Shown here: positions 14,626-23,151 of the stretch, in pieces
Numbering within the stretch: position 1 is the stretch's first letter
Layout of the letters: every line of letters starts with the position of its first letter
From: Clostridium peptidivorans
GTDB lineage: Bacteria; Bacillota; Clostridia; Clostridiales; Clostridiaceae
Direction of reading: 5' to 3'
Assembly: GCF_900205925.1 (NCBI RefSeq)
Contig: NZ_OAOD01000003.1
Coordinates: forward strand, 219,063-283,062
Length of the DNA stretch: 64,000 nucleotides
The notes under the pieces: generated by a model
Told to the model about the DNA's origin: nothing
Database searches by the model: none
Seen by the model: only the letters and a program-made list of their open reading frames with translations
Program-made: the position numbers and the translations under genes

Positions 14626-16806
14626 TTATTTTATTTCAGTTTCTTTTTCTTTTTCCATAGATGCATTCATCATGTTCATTAAATCTACAAAGTCTACAGA
14701 GTTTGTAGGATTTAATGTTGGCATATTAATATCTACAGTTTCGTTTATCTTAGTTAAGTTTGTATTAAAGTTTACATTTAAGTTTAATATACCTTTTAAA
14801 GCAGGTGATGGTTGTGAAGATAATGCACTAAACTTACCTAAGTCAACTTTTAAGTCCATGGAACCAGTTTCATACATGACATGACCATTTTCATTTAAGT
14901 AATAGTCTATTACTATACCTTTACTACCTAATAATTCTAATGAAGATAGTTTATTTACAAAATTACTATATTGTAAATTTACATAAGGCATATTTGACAT
15001 TAAATTTTCTATTTCTACTTTATAATCTGGCTTAGTTTCTCCTTCAGGAGTAGGCATAGCCTCGGTAATAGCACTCATATAAGATACTATAAATTTTTTA
15101 ACAGCATCCTTTTGTATAAAGTTTAAAGCGTTGTTTCCTGTATAGCTCATAAGTGCAGATAAAGTACTGTTATTTAGTGTAAGTCTATAAACTTCAGCAT
15201 TTCTTCCATCAGGTGTTTTAGTCACATTTGATAATTTTGAAATTATGTTAAGATTAGGTTTGTAACCTAATGCATATTCTTTAGATAAAGCTTCTATCTG
15301 AGGAGTAAATTCCTCAACAACTTTATTTAACTTTTTAAAGTCCATGCTAGGCTGTTCAGGACTAGACATTTGTCCTAGTTTATTGAAATCAAGCACTAAG
15401 TAGTCTTTATCTTTAAGAGCTGCCATGTTTGGGTCAGATCCTGCTATTGGTGCCATTGTTTCCTTAGGAAGCTTATAAAGCATTTTCATATTATTGTTTG
15501 AATAATCAAGCCACACGGAAGTTTCTTGAGCAGGCATAGCGCCCATCATTCCACCAAACTTTACTGAACTTTTTACTTCTTCTGTAACTGTAGTTTTGGT
15601 TGGACAATTAACTTTAACATTAGAAGTAACATCTAGCTTATTTCCAATCATAGATACCATTTGATTATAGCCTTCCTGCATTTCTGATGATAAACCAGAA
15701 GCTGAAAAGTTTATTGTTGTATTAGAGGAAGCTTCTACAGATTGCATTTGTTTTGCGTCAGCTAATTTACTCCAAAATGCCTGACCCTCTTTTGTATTTG
15801 GAAGAGGCTGATTTAAAGTGTCTTCTATAGATTTACTTATAGAACCTATTTCTCCAAGGATATACTGAGAAGTATAAGTTGTACCACTTAAATATTGAGT
15901 TTGTGCACTAAAGTCTTTACCATCTGTAAGAAGTATTGGAGCATTTAATTTAGCAGCTAAGACACTTCCAGCTAAAGCATCAGAAAAATTATCTCCAGAA
16001 GCTATTACAGCATTATTGGTATCTAAATTAAATGCATTACATACTGCTAAATTAGTAAGATATTTAGTTTTACCTGAAATTCTTACTATATCAGTATCTG
16101 TTAAAGAAGGATTAATAGCTTGCACTTGTGCAATTATTTTTGAAGAAAGCGTACTTTCTCCACCGATTACATAAACCTTAGAAGGTTTTATTTTGTTAAG
16201 TTGTGATTTCATAGTATCAGGAATAGAATCCTTAGCACTCATAATGATAGGATATCCCTTTATAGCAGATATGCTAGATATACTTAGCGCATCAGCAGAA
16301 GCATTAGAATTTACTATAAATACAGGAGTACCTTCCTTAACAGAAAGCTTATTTACAATGTTACTATTTGTTTCAAATCTATTATTACCAGCTAATCTTT
16401 CTGTGGTATATCCTAGAGCTTTAATTTTATCTTCTGTTTTAGCATTCACACTTGAAGGTCCTCCAAGAATATACACCTTACCTGAAGCCTTTAAGTATTT
16501 TTGAATATAATCAAATGCATAGTTGTTATCTTTTTCAGTCTTTCCCATAAGAAGAATAGGGGAGTTTAGGTTTTTAGCAAGTAAACCTCCATTTAATGCA
16601 TCTGCAAAGCCCTCACCACTTGCAATTACTACGCTGTCTAAGGAATTTGCAGCGTTGTTAAACTTTTCAGCTATAGCATAAGCAGTGGCATAACGATTTT
16701 CTCCACCAAGTCTATTTTCTACTTTAGCACTAGCGGTGCTTGTACAAGTAACGCTAAGCATTACTGCTAAGGTAGCTGATGCCACTAAAGCCTTAATCTT
16801 TTTCAT
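14626..16806 (-). CDS. Secreted protein with three CWB2 cell-wall-binding repeats
   Basis: 726 aa. A signal peptide (1-28, ending TASA) is followed by three cell-wall-binding type 2 repeats at about 30-125, 127-230 and 235-340. Each shows a RxxGxNRYxT-like opening (LGGENRYATA, LAGNNRFETN, ISGKTKYLTN), a (V)IASGxxFxDALA phrase and a VYILGGxxS closing strand. Three such repeats anchor S-layer and surface proteins in clostridia through an anionic polymer. The remaining ~390 residues (from TLNQPLPNTKEGQ) are Ser/Asn/Met-rich with no catalytic motif I know; its strands (NNNMKMLYKLPKET, KDYLVLDFNKLGQM) recall lipoprotein-type beta folds. Function beyond surface location is unknown. Confidence 0.85.
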   Translation of the reverse strand: MKKIKALVASATLAVMLSVTCTSTASAKVENRLGGENRYATAYAIAEKFNNAANSLDSVVIASGEGFADALNGGLLAKNLNSPILLMGKTEKDNNYAFDYIQKYLKASGKVYILGGPSSVNAKTEDKIKALGYTTERLAGNNRFETNSNIVNKLSVKEGTPVFIVNSNASADALSISSISAIKGYPIIMSAKDSIPDTMKSQLNKIKPSKVYVIGGESTLSSKIIAQVQAINPSLTDTDIVRISGKTKYLTNLAVCNAFNLDTNNAVIASGDNFSDALAGSVLAAKLNAPILLTDGKDFSAQTQYLSGTTYTSQYILGEIGSISKSIEDTLNQPLPNTKEGQAFWSKLADAKQMQSVEASSNTTINFSASGLSSEMQEGYNQMVSMIGNKLDVTSNVKVNCPTKTTVTEEVKSSVKFGGMMGAMPAQETSVWLDYSNNNMKMLYKLPKETMAPIAGSDPNMAALKDKDYLVLDFNKLGQMSSPEQPSMDFKKLNKVVEEFTPQIEALSKEYALGYKPNLNIISKLSNVTKTPDGRNAEVYRLTLNNSTLSALMSYTGNNALNFIQKDAVKKFIVSYMSAITEAMPTPEGETKPDYKVEIENLMSNMPYVNLQYSNFVNKLSSLELLGSKGIVIDYYLNENGHVMYETGSMDLKVDLGKFSALSSQPSPALKGILNLNVNFNTNLTKINETVDINMPTLNPTNSVDFVDLMNMMNASMEKEKETEIK

Positions 16807-16840
16807 AATATAATCTCTCCTTTATGTTTGATAAAAAATT

Positions 16841-16873
16841 ACTTCCTACTAATTTTTTTCATTAATAGGAAGT
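16841..16873 (-). terminator. Terminator of the CNNM/CBS gene
   Basis: ACTTCCTA (16841-16848) pairs with TAGGAAGT (16866-16873). On the minus strand the stem is followed by AATTTTTTAT, a good U-tract. Confidence 0.7.
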
Positions 16874-16929
16874 TTATCCCTTTACTAAATTATACATCTA
16901 ATTTTAGTAAAGATAAAGAATAATTTAAT

Positions 16930-18228
16930 TTAACTGATTATAATCTTTAAGGTCTTAATTCGCTTATCTTCAGCTTTTTCAATTTTAAAAGTTATATTTT
17001 CATGCTCTACTATTTCATTATCGTTAGGCATAGCTCCTAATAAATTTACCACAAATCCTCCTATGGTATCTGCATTATCTGTAGGTAAATTTAAATGAAA
17101 TACTTCATTTATCTCATCTATGGATAAAAGCCCATCTATCATATATGTACTTGAATCAATTTTGGTAATGCTCATATGCATCTCATCATATTCATCAAAT
17201 ATATTTCCAACTATTTCTTCTAATAAATCTTCCATGGTAACAATACCTGAAAATCCACCATACTCATCTATAAGTATTGTCATATAGGTTTTGTCCTTTT
17301 GCATTTCTTTAAAAAGTACGTCTATGGGTTTAGTTTCAGGTACAAAATAAGCAGGTCTTAAAAGCTTTGTTAAATCTTCAGCTAGAAATTTATTATGTCT
17401 TAATCCAAAGAATAAGTCCTTAACGTATAATATTCCTATTATATTATCTACATCTTCTTCATATACTGGGATCCTTGAGTATTTTTCCTCCAATATTTTA
17501 TCTAAAAGATCTTCAGTATTTGAAGTTATGTCTACTGCAAATACATTAGTTCTTGGAGTCATAATTTCCTTTGCTAAAGTATCGTCAAAATCAAATATAC
17601 CATTTATCATTTCTTTTTCAGTTTCATTTATAACACCAGTTTCTTGACCGACTTCTATCATCATTTTTATTTCTTCAACAGATACATCCTCTTCGATATT
17701 ATCACTATTAATTCCAAATAATCTTCCTAGTACACTGGTAGAAAAAGTAAGCACTTTAACAAAAGGAAGTGCTACTTTTGAAAAATAGACTATAGGTTTT
17801 ACTACGGATAAAGCAATGTTTTCGGAATTTTGGAGAGCTATTCTCTTTGGTAAAAGTTCTCCAAATACTAGCGTTATATATGAAAGAAGTATTGTTACAA
17901 TTATTAAGGCGATATTAGAACTTCCAGGAATACTTAAATTATTAAGAGATTTAGTTAAAGGCGCAGAAAGTTTTGTGGCAGCAGAAGCACTGGCCAAAAA
18001 TCCTGCTACAGTTATGCCAACTTGAATAGTTGCTAAAAATTTACTAGGTTCATTAGTTAACTTTAAAAGAAGTTTTGCCTTAGGATTATCTTCATCTTCT
18101 GCCATACGAGTAATTTTATTTTTATTTATAGATACTATTGCCATTTCAGAAGCAGCAAAAAATGCATTTATAAGTATAAGTATCAATATAAACAACAAAT
18201 CAGGTAAAATACTGGGGGAATCATTCAT
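16930..18228 (-). CDS. CNNM-domain / CBS-pair membrane protein (HlyC/CorC family)
   Basis: 432 aa. The N-terminal CNNM (DUF21) domain has four hydrophobic segments within residues ~8-150 and the phrase INAFFAASEMAIVSINKNKI. Two CBS motifs follow at ~205-330 (MTPRTNVFAVD, YSRIPVYEEDVDNIIGILYVKDL, YMTILIDEYGGFSGIVTMEDLLEEIVGNI) and a C-terminal CorC/HlyC domain (~345-430). Relatives are Mg2+/Na+ handling transporters; the old name haemolysin is misleading. It stands alone with its own terminator, divergent from the hydrogenase sensor gene. Confidence 0.88.
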   Translation of the reverse strand: MNDSPSILPDLLFILILILINAFFAASEMAIVSINKNKITRMAEDEDNPKAKLLLKLTNEPSKFLATIQVGITVAGFLASASAATKLSAPLTKSLNNLSIPGSSNIALIIVTILLSYITLVFGELLPKRIALQNSENIALSVVKPIVYFSKVALPFVKVLTFSTSVLGRLFGINSDNIEEDVSVEEIKMMIEVGQETGVINETEKEMINGIFDFDDTLAKEIMTPRTNVFAVDITSNTEDLLDKILEEKYSRIPVYEEDVDNIIGILYVKDLFFGLRHNKFLAEDLTKLLRPAYFVPETKPIDVLFKEMQKDKTYMTILIDEYGGFSGIVTMEDLLEEIVGNIFDEYDEMHMSITKIDSSTYMIDGLLSIDEINEVFHLNLPTDNADTIGGFVVNLLGAMPNDNEIVEHENITFKIEKAEDKRIKTLKIIIS

Positions 18229-18429
18229 TAAATATAACAGTCCTTTCCGATTAAATAGTATATATATTAAATCATATATTTAGTAAAATTACAATATTTA
18301 GAACCTATAGAATACATGACATATTTGTTGTAAAATTAGTATGTGGAATCAATATAAAGAAAAAACAAAAAAATATAAAAAATTTTGATTTATAAGTTAT
18401 ATATTTGTAATTATTAGGAGGAATAATAA

Positions 18430-20151
18430 ATGGCACATATGAATTTTTCTACAGCTAATTGTAAAAATTGCTATAAATGTTTAAGAACATGTCCTGTTAA
18501 AGCTATAAGGTTTAAAGATGAACAAGCGGAAATAGTAGAAAAAAGATGTATAGGATGTTCTCATTGTCTTGTTATATGTCCTCAAAATGCAAGATATATA
18601 GAAAGTGATTTAGATAAAGTTAAGGGTGCAATAATATCAAAAAAAAGAATTATAGCATCTATTGCTCCATCCTTTGCAGGATATGTTGAAGTGAATTATA
18701 AAAAATTCATAGGAGCATTAGGAAAGCTAGGAATTGAAGTGGTTACAGAAACTTCTATAGGTGCGGAAAGAGTCACACATGAATACAAAAAATATATAAA
18801 AGAGAATAAAAAAGAAATATATATATCTACCTGTTGTCCATCAGCAAATTATCTTATACAAAAATATTATCCAACATTAATACCTTATATAATACCTGTA
18901 GTAACCCCTATGACAGCCTCTGGGAAGATATTAAAGGATATTTATGGACAGGATAGCTTTGTGGTGTTTATAGGACCTTGTACTGCAAAAAAGATAGAAG
19001 CAGATAAAGATAAAAATGAAAATATAGATGGAGTTTTAACTTATGAAGAAGTTTTAAATTGGATAAATGAAGAGAAAATAAACTTAGAAGATATTGAAAG
19101 TCAGGAATTTTATAATATTTCTTCAAATGCTTCTAGAGCTTATCCTATTACAGGTGGTATTTTAAATGCTATTGGAGAAACAGATAATACCTGTGGTTTT
19201 CAGAAAATATCTGTTTCAGGTTTAGAGGAGTGTATGGAGGTTTTTAATGCTTTGTCTAAGGGAGAAATAACAAATGTGCTTTTAGAAGTTAGTGCTTGCT
19301 CAGGAAGTTGTATTGGAGGTCCAAGCAGTATAAAGGAGAATAATGGATATTTTAAAAGGCTTTCATGGGTTAAAAATTACATTAGAAGCAAAGGTGAGTC
19401 TACTAAAAGAGATGATTATGTACTTAAAGATGGCATTGATTTTTACTGTGAATTTGAAGATGAATCCTTAGGAAAAGTTAACCCGCATGAAGAATATTTA
19501 AAGGCAATAATGAAAAGTATGGGTAAATTTAGCCAAGATGATGAATTAAATTGTGGAGTATGTGGATATGATACTTGCAAAGATAAGGCAATTGCCATAT
19601 ATGAAAATATGTCAGAGCCTACTATGTGCCTTCATTATATGCGAAACAAGGCTGAAAAAATTACTAATATGATATTTAAAAACTCAAATGCAATAATGAT
19701 ATTGCTAGATGGTGAACTGAATATAAAGGAAATAAATCCGGCAGGAGAACAGCTCTTCCTTGTGAAAAATGAAAATATAAAGGATAAACCAATATCTATG
19801 CTTATGCAAGATGAAGATTTTGTGTATGTAAAAGAAACTATGGACAGCATAAAAGCCAAGAGAGTTGTACTTTTTAAATATAATGCAGTGCTTATAGAGA
19901 GCATAGTGTATTTAGAAAAGGAAGATTTGATACTTGCAATAATGGTAAATGTTATGGAAGAAGAAAAGAAAAGACAGGCTCTAATTAAAGTTAAGGAGAA
20001 TACATTAAATGCAGCTCAAGAAGTTATAGAAAAACAAATGAGGGTAGCGCAGGAAATAGCAAGTCTTTTAGGAGAAACAACTGCAGAAACAAAGCTTATA
20101 CTTACAAAGCTTAAAAAAGTTGTGGAAGGGGAAGAAGGTGAAATTAGATGA
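18430..20151 (+). CDS. Sensory [FeFe]-hydrogenase-like protein with PAS domain (HydS/HfsB type)
   Basis: 573 aa. Two [4Fe-4S] ferredoxin motifs come first (C11, C14, C17, C21; C40, C43, C46, C50). The H-cluster domain then retains all four cluster cysteines in altered contexts: TCCPS (C136; catalytic enzymes have TSCCPxW), GPCTAKK (C184; usually MPCxxK) and ACSGSC (C290, C294; usually ACPGGC). A four-Cys FeS domain (LNCGVCGYDTC, ~375-405) and a PAS domain (~410-520) follow. This layout is that of group C sensory hydrogenases, thought to sense H2 and not to turn it over at speed. The stop overlaps the phosphatase gene by 4 bp. It converges on hydABC, a likely target of the signal. Confidence 0.85.
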   Translation: MAHMNFSTANCKNCYKCLRTCPVKAIRFKDEQAEIVEKRCIGCSHCLVICPQNARYIESDLDKVKGAIISKKRIIASIAPSFAGYVEVNYKKFIGALGKLGIEVVTETSIGAERVTHEYKKYIKENKKEIYISTCCPSANYLIQKYYPTLIPYIIPVVTPMTASGKILKDIYGQDSFVVFIGPCTAKKIEADKDKNENIDGVLTYEEVLNWINEEKINLEDIESQEFYNISSNASRAYPITGGILNAIGETDNTCGFQKISVSGLEECMEVFNALSKGEITNVLLEVSACSGSCIGGPSSIKENNGYFKRLSWVKNYIRSKGESTKRDDYVLKDGIDFYCEFEDESLGKVNPHEEYLKAIMKSMGKFSQDDELNCGVCGYDTCKDKAIAIYENMSEPTMCLHYMRNKAEKITNMIFKNSNAIMILLDGELNIKEINPAGEQLFLVKNENIKDKPISMLMQDEDFVYVKETMDSIKAKRVVLFKYNAVLIESIVYLEKEDLILAIMVNVMEEEKKRQALIKVKENTLNAAQEVIEKQMRVAQEIASLLGETTAETKLILTKLKKVVEGEEGEIR

Positions 20152-21320
20152 GTCTTTTCTTAGATGTTGCCTTTCAAAGCCTTGTTAAATATAATGAAGA
20201 ACTTTGTGGAGATATAGTAGAGGTCATAAGACTTAAGAACAGGTTAATAGTAGTTATGGCAGATGGTTTAGGGAGTGGGGTCAAAGCTAACATATTAGCA
20301 ACACTCACGGCAAAAATAACATCTACTATGTTAAAAGGAGGAGCAGATATATACGAAACTATGGATACCATAGTAAATACACTGCCTATTTGTAAAGAAA
20401 GAAACATAGCATATGCTACATTTACTTTAGTACAGATATACGAAGATGGAGAAACATATTTAGCTGAGTATGAAAATCCATCATTTCTACTCATAAGAGC
20501 AGGAAGTCGTATCGATATGCCTAAAAAAGAAATTGTTATAAATGAAAAAAGAATTGTAGAAAGTAGATTTTATATTAAAGAAGGAGATGCCCTTGTTATA
20601 TTAAGTGATGGAGTTGTAAATGCAGGACCAGGAAATACAATGAATATGAATTGGAGCATAGATAATATAAGAGATTACTTAGAAAGAAGCATATCGAACC
20701 AAATTGATGCAAAAAGCATAACAGAGGATTTAATAAATATAACTTATAGTTTATATGGTGGGAAATCTTATGATGATGCAACGGTGGTTTCCATTAAAGC
20801 TATAATGCCTAAATACGTGGATTTGTTTACAGGTCCTCCGCTAAATAAAGAAGTAGATTCAAAGCTTATAAAAGAATTTATGAAATCTAGAGGTAAAAAA
20901 ATAATATGTGGAGGAACTGCTGGGAATATTGCAGCAAGGGAGCTTAAAAGAAAAATTAAAACAAATACAGAAAAAATATATAATGGGGTACCACCAACAG
21001 GAAAAATGGAAGGAATAGATTTAATAACTGAAGGGGTAGTTACATTAAATAGAGCTATAGAAAACATTAAAAAATATAAAGATAATCTTGATAATGGAAA
21101 TAAAGGAATAAAGATAATTGGAGAAGATGGGGCTTCAAAACTTACAAAAATACTCATAAATGAATGTACTCATTTAACTCTTTGGATAGGAAAAGCTACA
21201 AATCCTGCTCATAAAAAAGACGACTTTCCAAAGGAGCTAAGCATAAAGTTAAAACTGATAAAGGAACTTAGAGATATAATGGTGGAGCTTGGTAAAAAAG
21301 TAGAAGTGAAAGAGGTATAA
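20148..21320 (+). CDS. PP2C/SpoIIE-type serine/threonine phosphatase
   Basis: 390 aa. The PP2C-like fold shows metal-binding signatures ADGLGSG (~37-43), LSDGV and YDDATVVSIK. It removes phosphate from serine or threonine of partner proteins such as anti-anti-sigma factors. The last ~170 residues (from about LFTGPPLNKE) form a separate domain (FMKSRGKKIICGGTAGNIAARE) with no family I can name. ATGA overlap with the sensory hydrogenase means coupled translation, as in the hfs clusters of Thermoanaerobacterium, where a phosphatase accompanies HfsB. The pair likely turns an H2 or redox signal into a change in protein phosphorylation. The partner is not encoded here. Confidence 0.85.
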   Translation: MSLFLDVAFQSLVKYNEELCGDIVEVIRLKNRLIVVMADGLGSGVKANILATLTAKITSTMLKGGADIYETMDTIVNTLPICKERNIAYATFTLVQIYEDGETYLAEYENPSFLLIRAGSRIDMPKKEIVINEKRIVESRFYIKEGDALVILSDGVVNAGPGNTMNMNWSIDNIRDYLERSISNQIDAKSITEDLINITYSLYGGKSYDDATVVSIKAIMPKYVDLFTGPPLNKEVDSKLIKEFMKSRGKKIICGGTAGNIAARELKRKIKTNTEKIYNGVPPTGKMEGIDLITEGVVTLNRAIENIKKYKDNLDNGNKGIKIIGEDGASKLTKILINECTHLTLWIGKATNPAHKKDDFPKELSIKLKLIKELRDIMVELGKKVEVKEV

Positions 21321-21332
21321 TTATTAAATAAG

Positions 21333-21370
21333 TTAAGGAAGAAATTCATATGGCTGAATTTCTTCCTTAA
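21333..21370. terminator. Bidirectional intrinsic terminator
   Basis: A perfect 16-bp stem, TTAAGGAAGAAATTCA with its complement, loop TATGGC, lies between the convergent phosphatase and hydA genes. It has A and T runs on both flanks, so it can stop transcription from each side. Confidence 0.9.
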
Positions 21371-21390
21371 TGATTTAGCTCAGAAATTTT

Positions 21391-23127
21391 TTATTTTCTT
21401 TTAACATAAGTTGTATGAAGAAGCTCGTGAGCTTTTTCTCCATAAGGTTTTCCTAAAAAGTCTTTATATAGTTCTTGAATAAATGGATTTTCGTGAGACT
21501 TTCTTAAAGTTTTGTTTCTATCTTCTGTATAAAGAGCAACTCGTCTCTTTTTAATAATATCTGTATTACCTCTAATGTATGGCTGACCACCACCATCGAT
21601 ACATCCGCCAGGACAGGCCATTATTTCTATCATGTGATACTGTTCTTCTCCTGCTCTTATTTTTTCAAGAAGAGTACGAGCATTTCCAAGACCGCTTGCT
21701 ATAGCAACCTTTACATCAGTATCTTTAATAGAGATAGTAGCTTCACGTACTCCTTCAGCACCACGTACGTTAGCAAATTCAACATCAGCTAAATCCTCTC
21801 CTGTAACCCATTCATAAGCAGTTCTAAGAGCTGCCTCCATAACTCCACCTGTAGTTCCAAATATTACTCCGGCACCTGTGGATTCTCCTAATGGATTATC
21901 AAAATTTTCTTCATGTAAAGAGTTAAAGTCTATTCCGGCTTCTTTGATCATTTTAGCAAGTTCACGAGTACTTATAACTAAATCTACATCTGGAATTTCA
22001 TTAGTACTCATTTCAGGTCTTGCAGCTTCATATTTTTTAGCAAGACAAGGCATAACTGAAACTACAATTAAATTTTTGGGATCAATTCCTATTTTTTCAG
22101 CAAAGTATGTTTTTGCTATAGCACCAAACATCTGCTGAGGTGACTTACAGCTGGATGGTATATCTAAAAGATCACTAAATTGATGTTCAAAGAAATTAAT
22201 CCATCCAGGACAACAGCTAGTAAGCATAGGAAGAGTTCCGCCATGCTCAAGTCTATGAATTAACTCAGAAGCTTCTTCCATTATAGTTAAGTCAGCAGCA
22301 AAATCTGTATCAAATACTTTGTTAAATCCTAAAGATCTTAAAGCTGCAACCATCTTACCAGTAACTGCTGTACCAGGTTCTCGTCCAAATTCTTCACCAA
22401 GTGCAGCACGTACCGCTGGAGCTGTTTGAACTATAACTGTCTTCTCTTCATTATTTAATGCATCCCAAACCTTAGAAGTATTATTTACTTCTGTAAGAGC
22501 ACCGGTCGGGCATACTGCTACACATTGACCACAAAATGTACAGTTGGTTTCTAACATAGGAGCTGAAAAAGCTGGAGCTATTATTGTTTCGAAACCTCTA
22601 TCTACAGCGGATAAAACTCCAACAGTTTGAACCTTGTTACACATGGTTACACATCTTCTGCAAAGTATACATTTGTCTAAATCACGAACTATTGAGTAGC
22701 TAGAATTATCTACAGGATATCTAGATTGTTCTCCCTTGTATTTAATTTCACGTATTCCCATTTCCGCCGCAAGCGTCTGAAGTTCACAGTCCGTATTTTT
22801 TTCGCAAAGCAGACAATCTTGTGGATGATCTGATAATAGAAGTTCTACCATAGTTCTTCTTGCTTTTATAGCTTTTATGGAGTTGGTTTTAACTACCATA
22901 CCAGGAGTTATAGGAGTACAACAGGCAGGAGCCAGGTTTCTTCTTCCTTCTACTTCAACTACACATACACGGCAAGAACCAGGGTGATTTTCAGTCTTAT
23001 TATCGTGAAGATGAAAATGACATAGAGTAGGTATATTTATGTTAAGTTCCTTTGCAGCATTTAATATAGTAGTTCCTTCTTGAACCTGAAATTCCTTATT
23101 GTTTATAGTAATATTAACTAAACTCAA
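21391..23127 (-). CDS. hydA: [FeFe]-hydrogenase catalytic subunit, HydA of a trimeric enzyme
   Basis: 578 aa. Domains in order: plant-type [2Fe-2S] (C36, C52, C55, C69 or C70), His-Cys [4Fe-4S] (HPQDCLLCEKNTDC), two ferredoxin [4Fe-4S] clusters (CILCRRCVTMC, CTFCGQCVAVC), then the H-cluster domain with TSCCPGWINFFE, MPCLAKKYEA and EIMACPGGCIDGGGQP, and the small C-terminal segment (NPFIQELYKDFLGKP). All catalytic motifs are intact. With hydB and hydC it should form a cytoplasmic NAD-linked, electron-bifurcating hydrogenase using NADH and reduced ferredoxin to make H2. Third gene of the hydCBA transcript, 24 bp after hydB. Confidence 0.95.
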   Translation of the reverse strand: MSLVNITINNKEFQVQEGTTILNAAKELNINIPTLCHFHLHDNKTENHPGSCRVCVVEVEGRRNLAPACCTPITPGMVVKTNSIKAIKARRTMVELLLSDHPQDCLLCEKNTDCELQTLAAEMGIREIKYKGEQSRYPVDNSSYSIVRDLDKCILCRRCVTMCNKVQTVGVLSAVDRGFETIIAPAFSAPMLETNCTFCGQCVAVCPTGALTEVNNTSKVWDALNNEEKTVIVQTAPAVRAALGEEFGREPGTAVTGKMVAALRSLGFNKVFDTDFAADLTIMEEASELIHRLEHGGTLPMLTSCCPGWINFFEHQFSDLLDIPSSCKSPQQMFGAIAKTYFAEKIGIDPKNLIVVSVMPCLAKKYEAARPEMSTNEIPDVDLVISTRELAKMIKEAGIDFNSLHEENFDNPLGESTGAGVIFGTTGGVMEAALRTAYEWVTGEDLADVEFANVRGAEGVREATISIKDTDVKVAIASGLGNARTLLEKIRAGEEQYHMIEIMACPGGCIDGGGQPYIRGNTDIIKKRRVALYTEDRNKTLRKSHENPFIQELYKDFLGKPYGEKAHELLHTTYVKRK

Positions 23128-23151
23128 ACTTCACACCTCTTTTCCTTAAGT

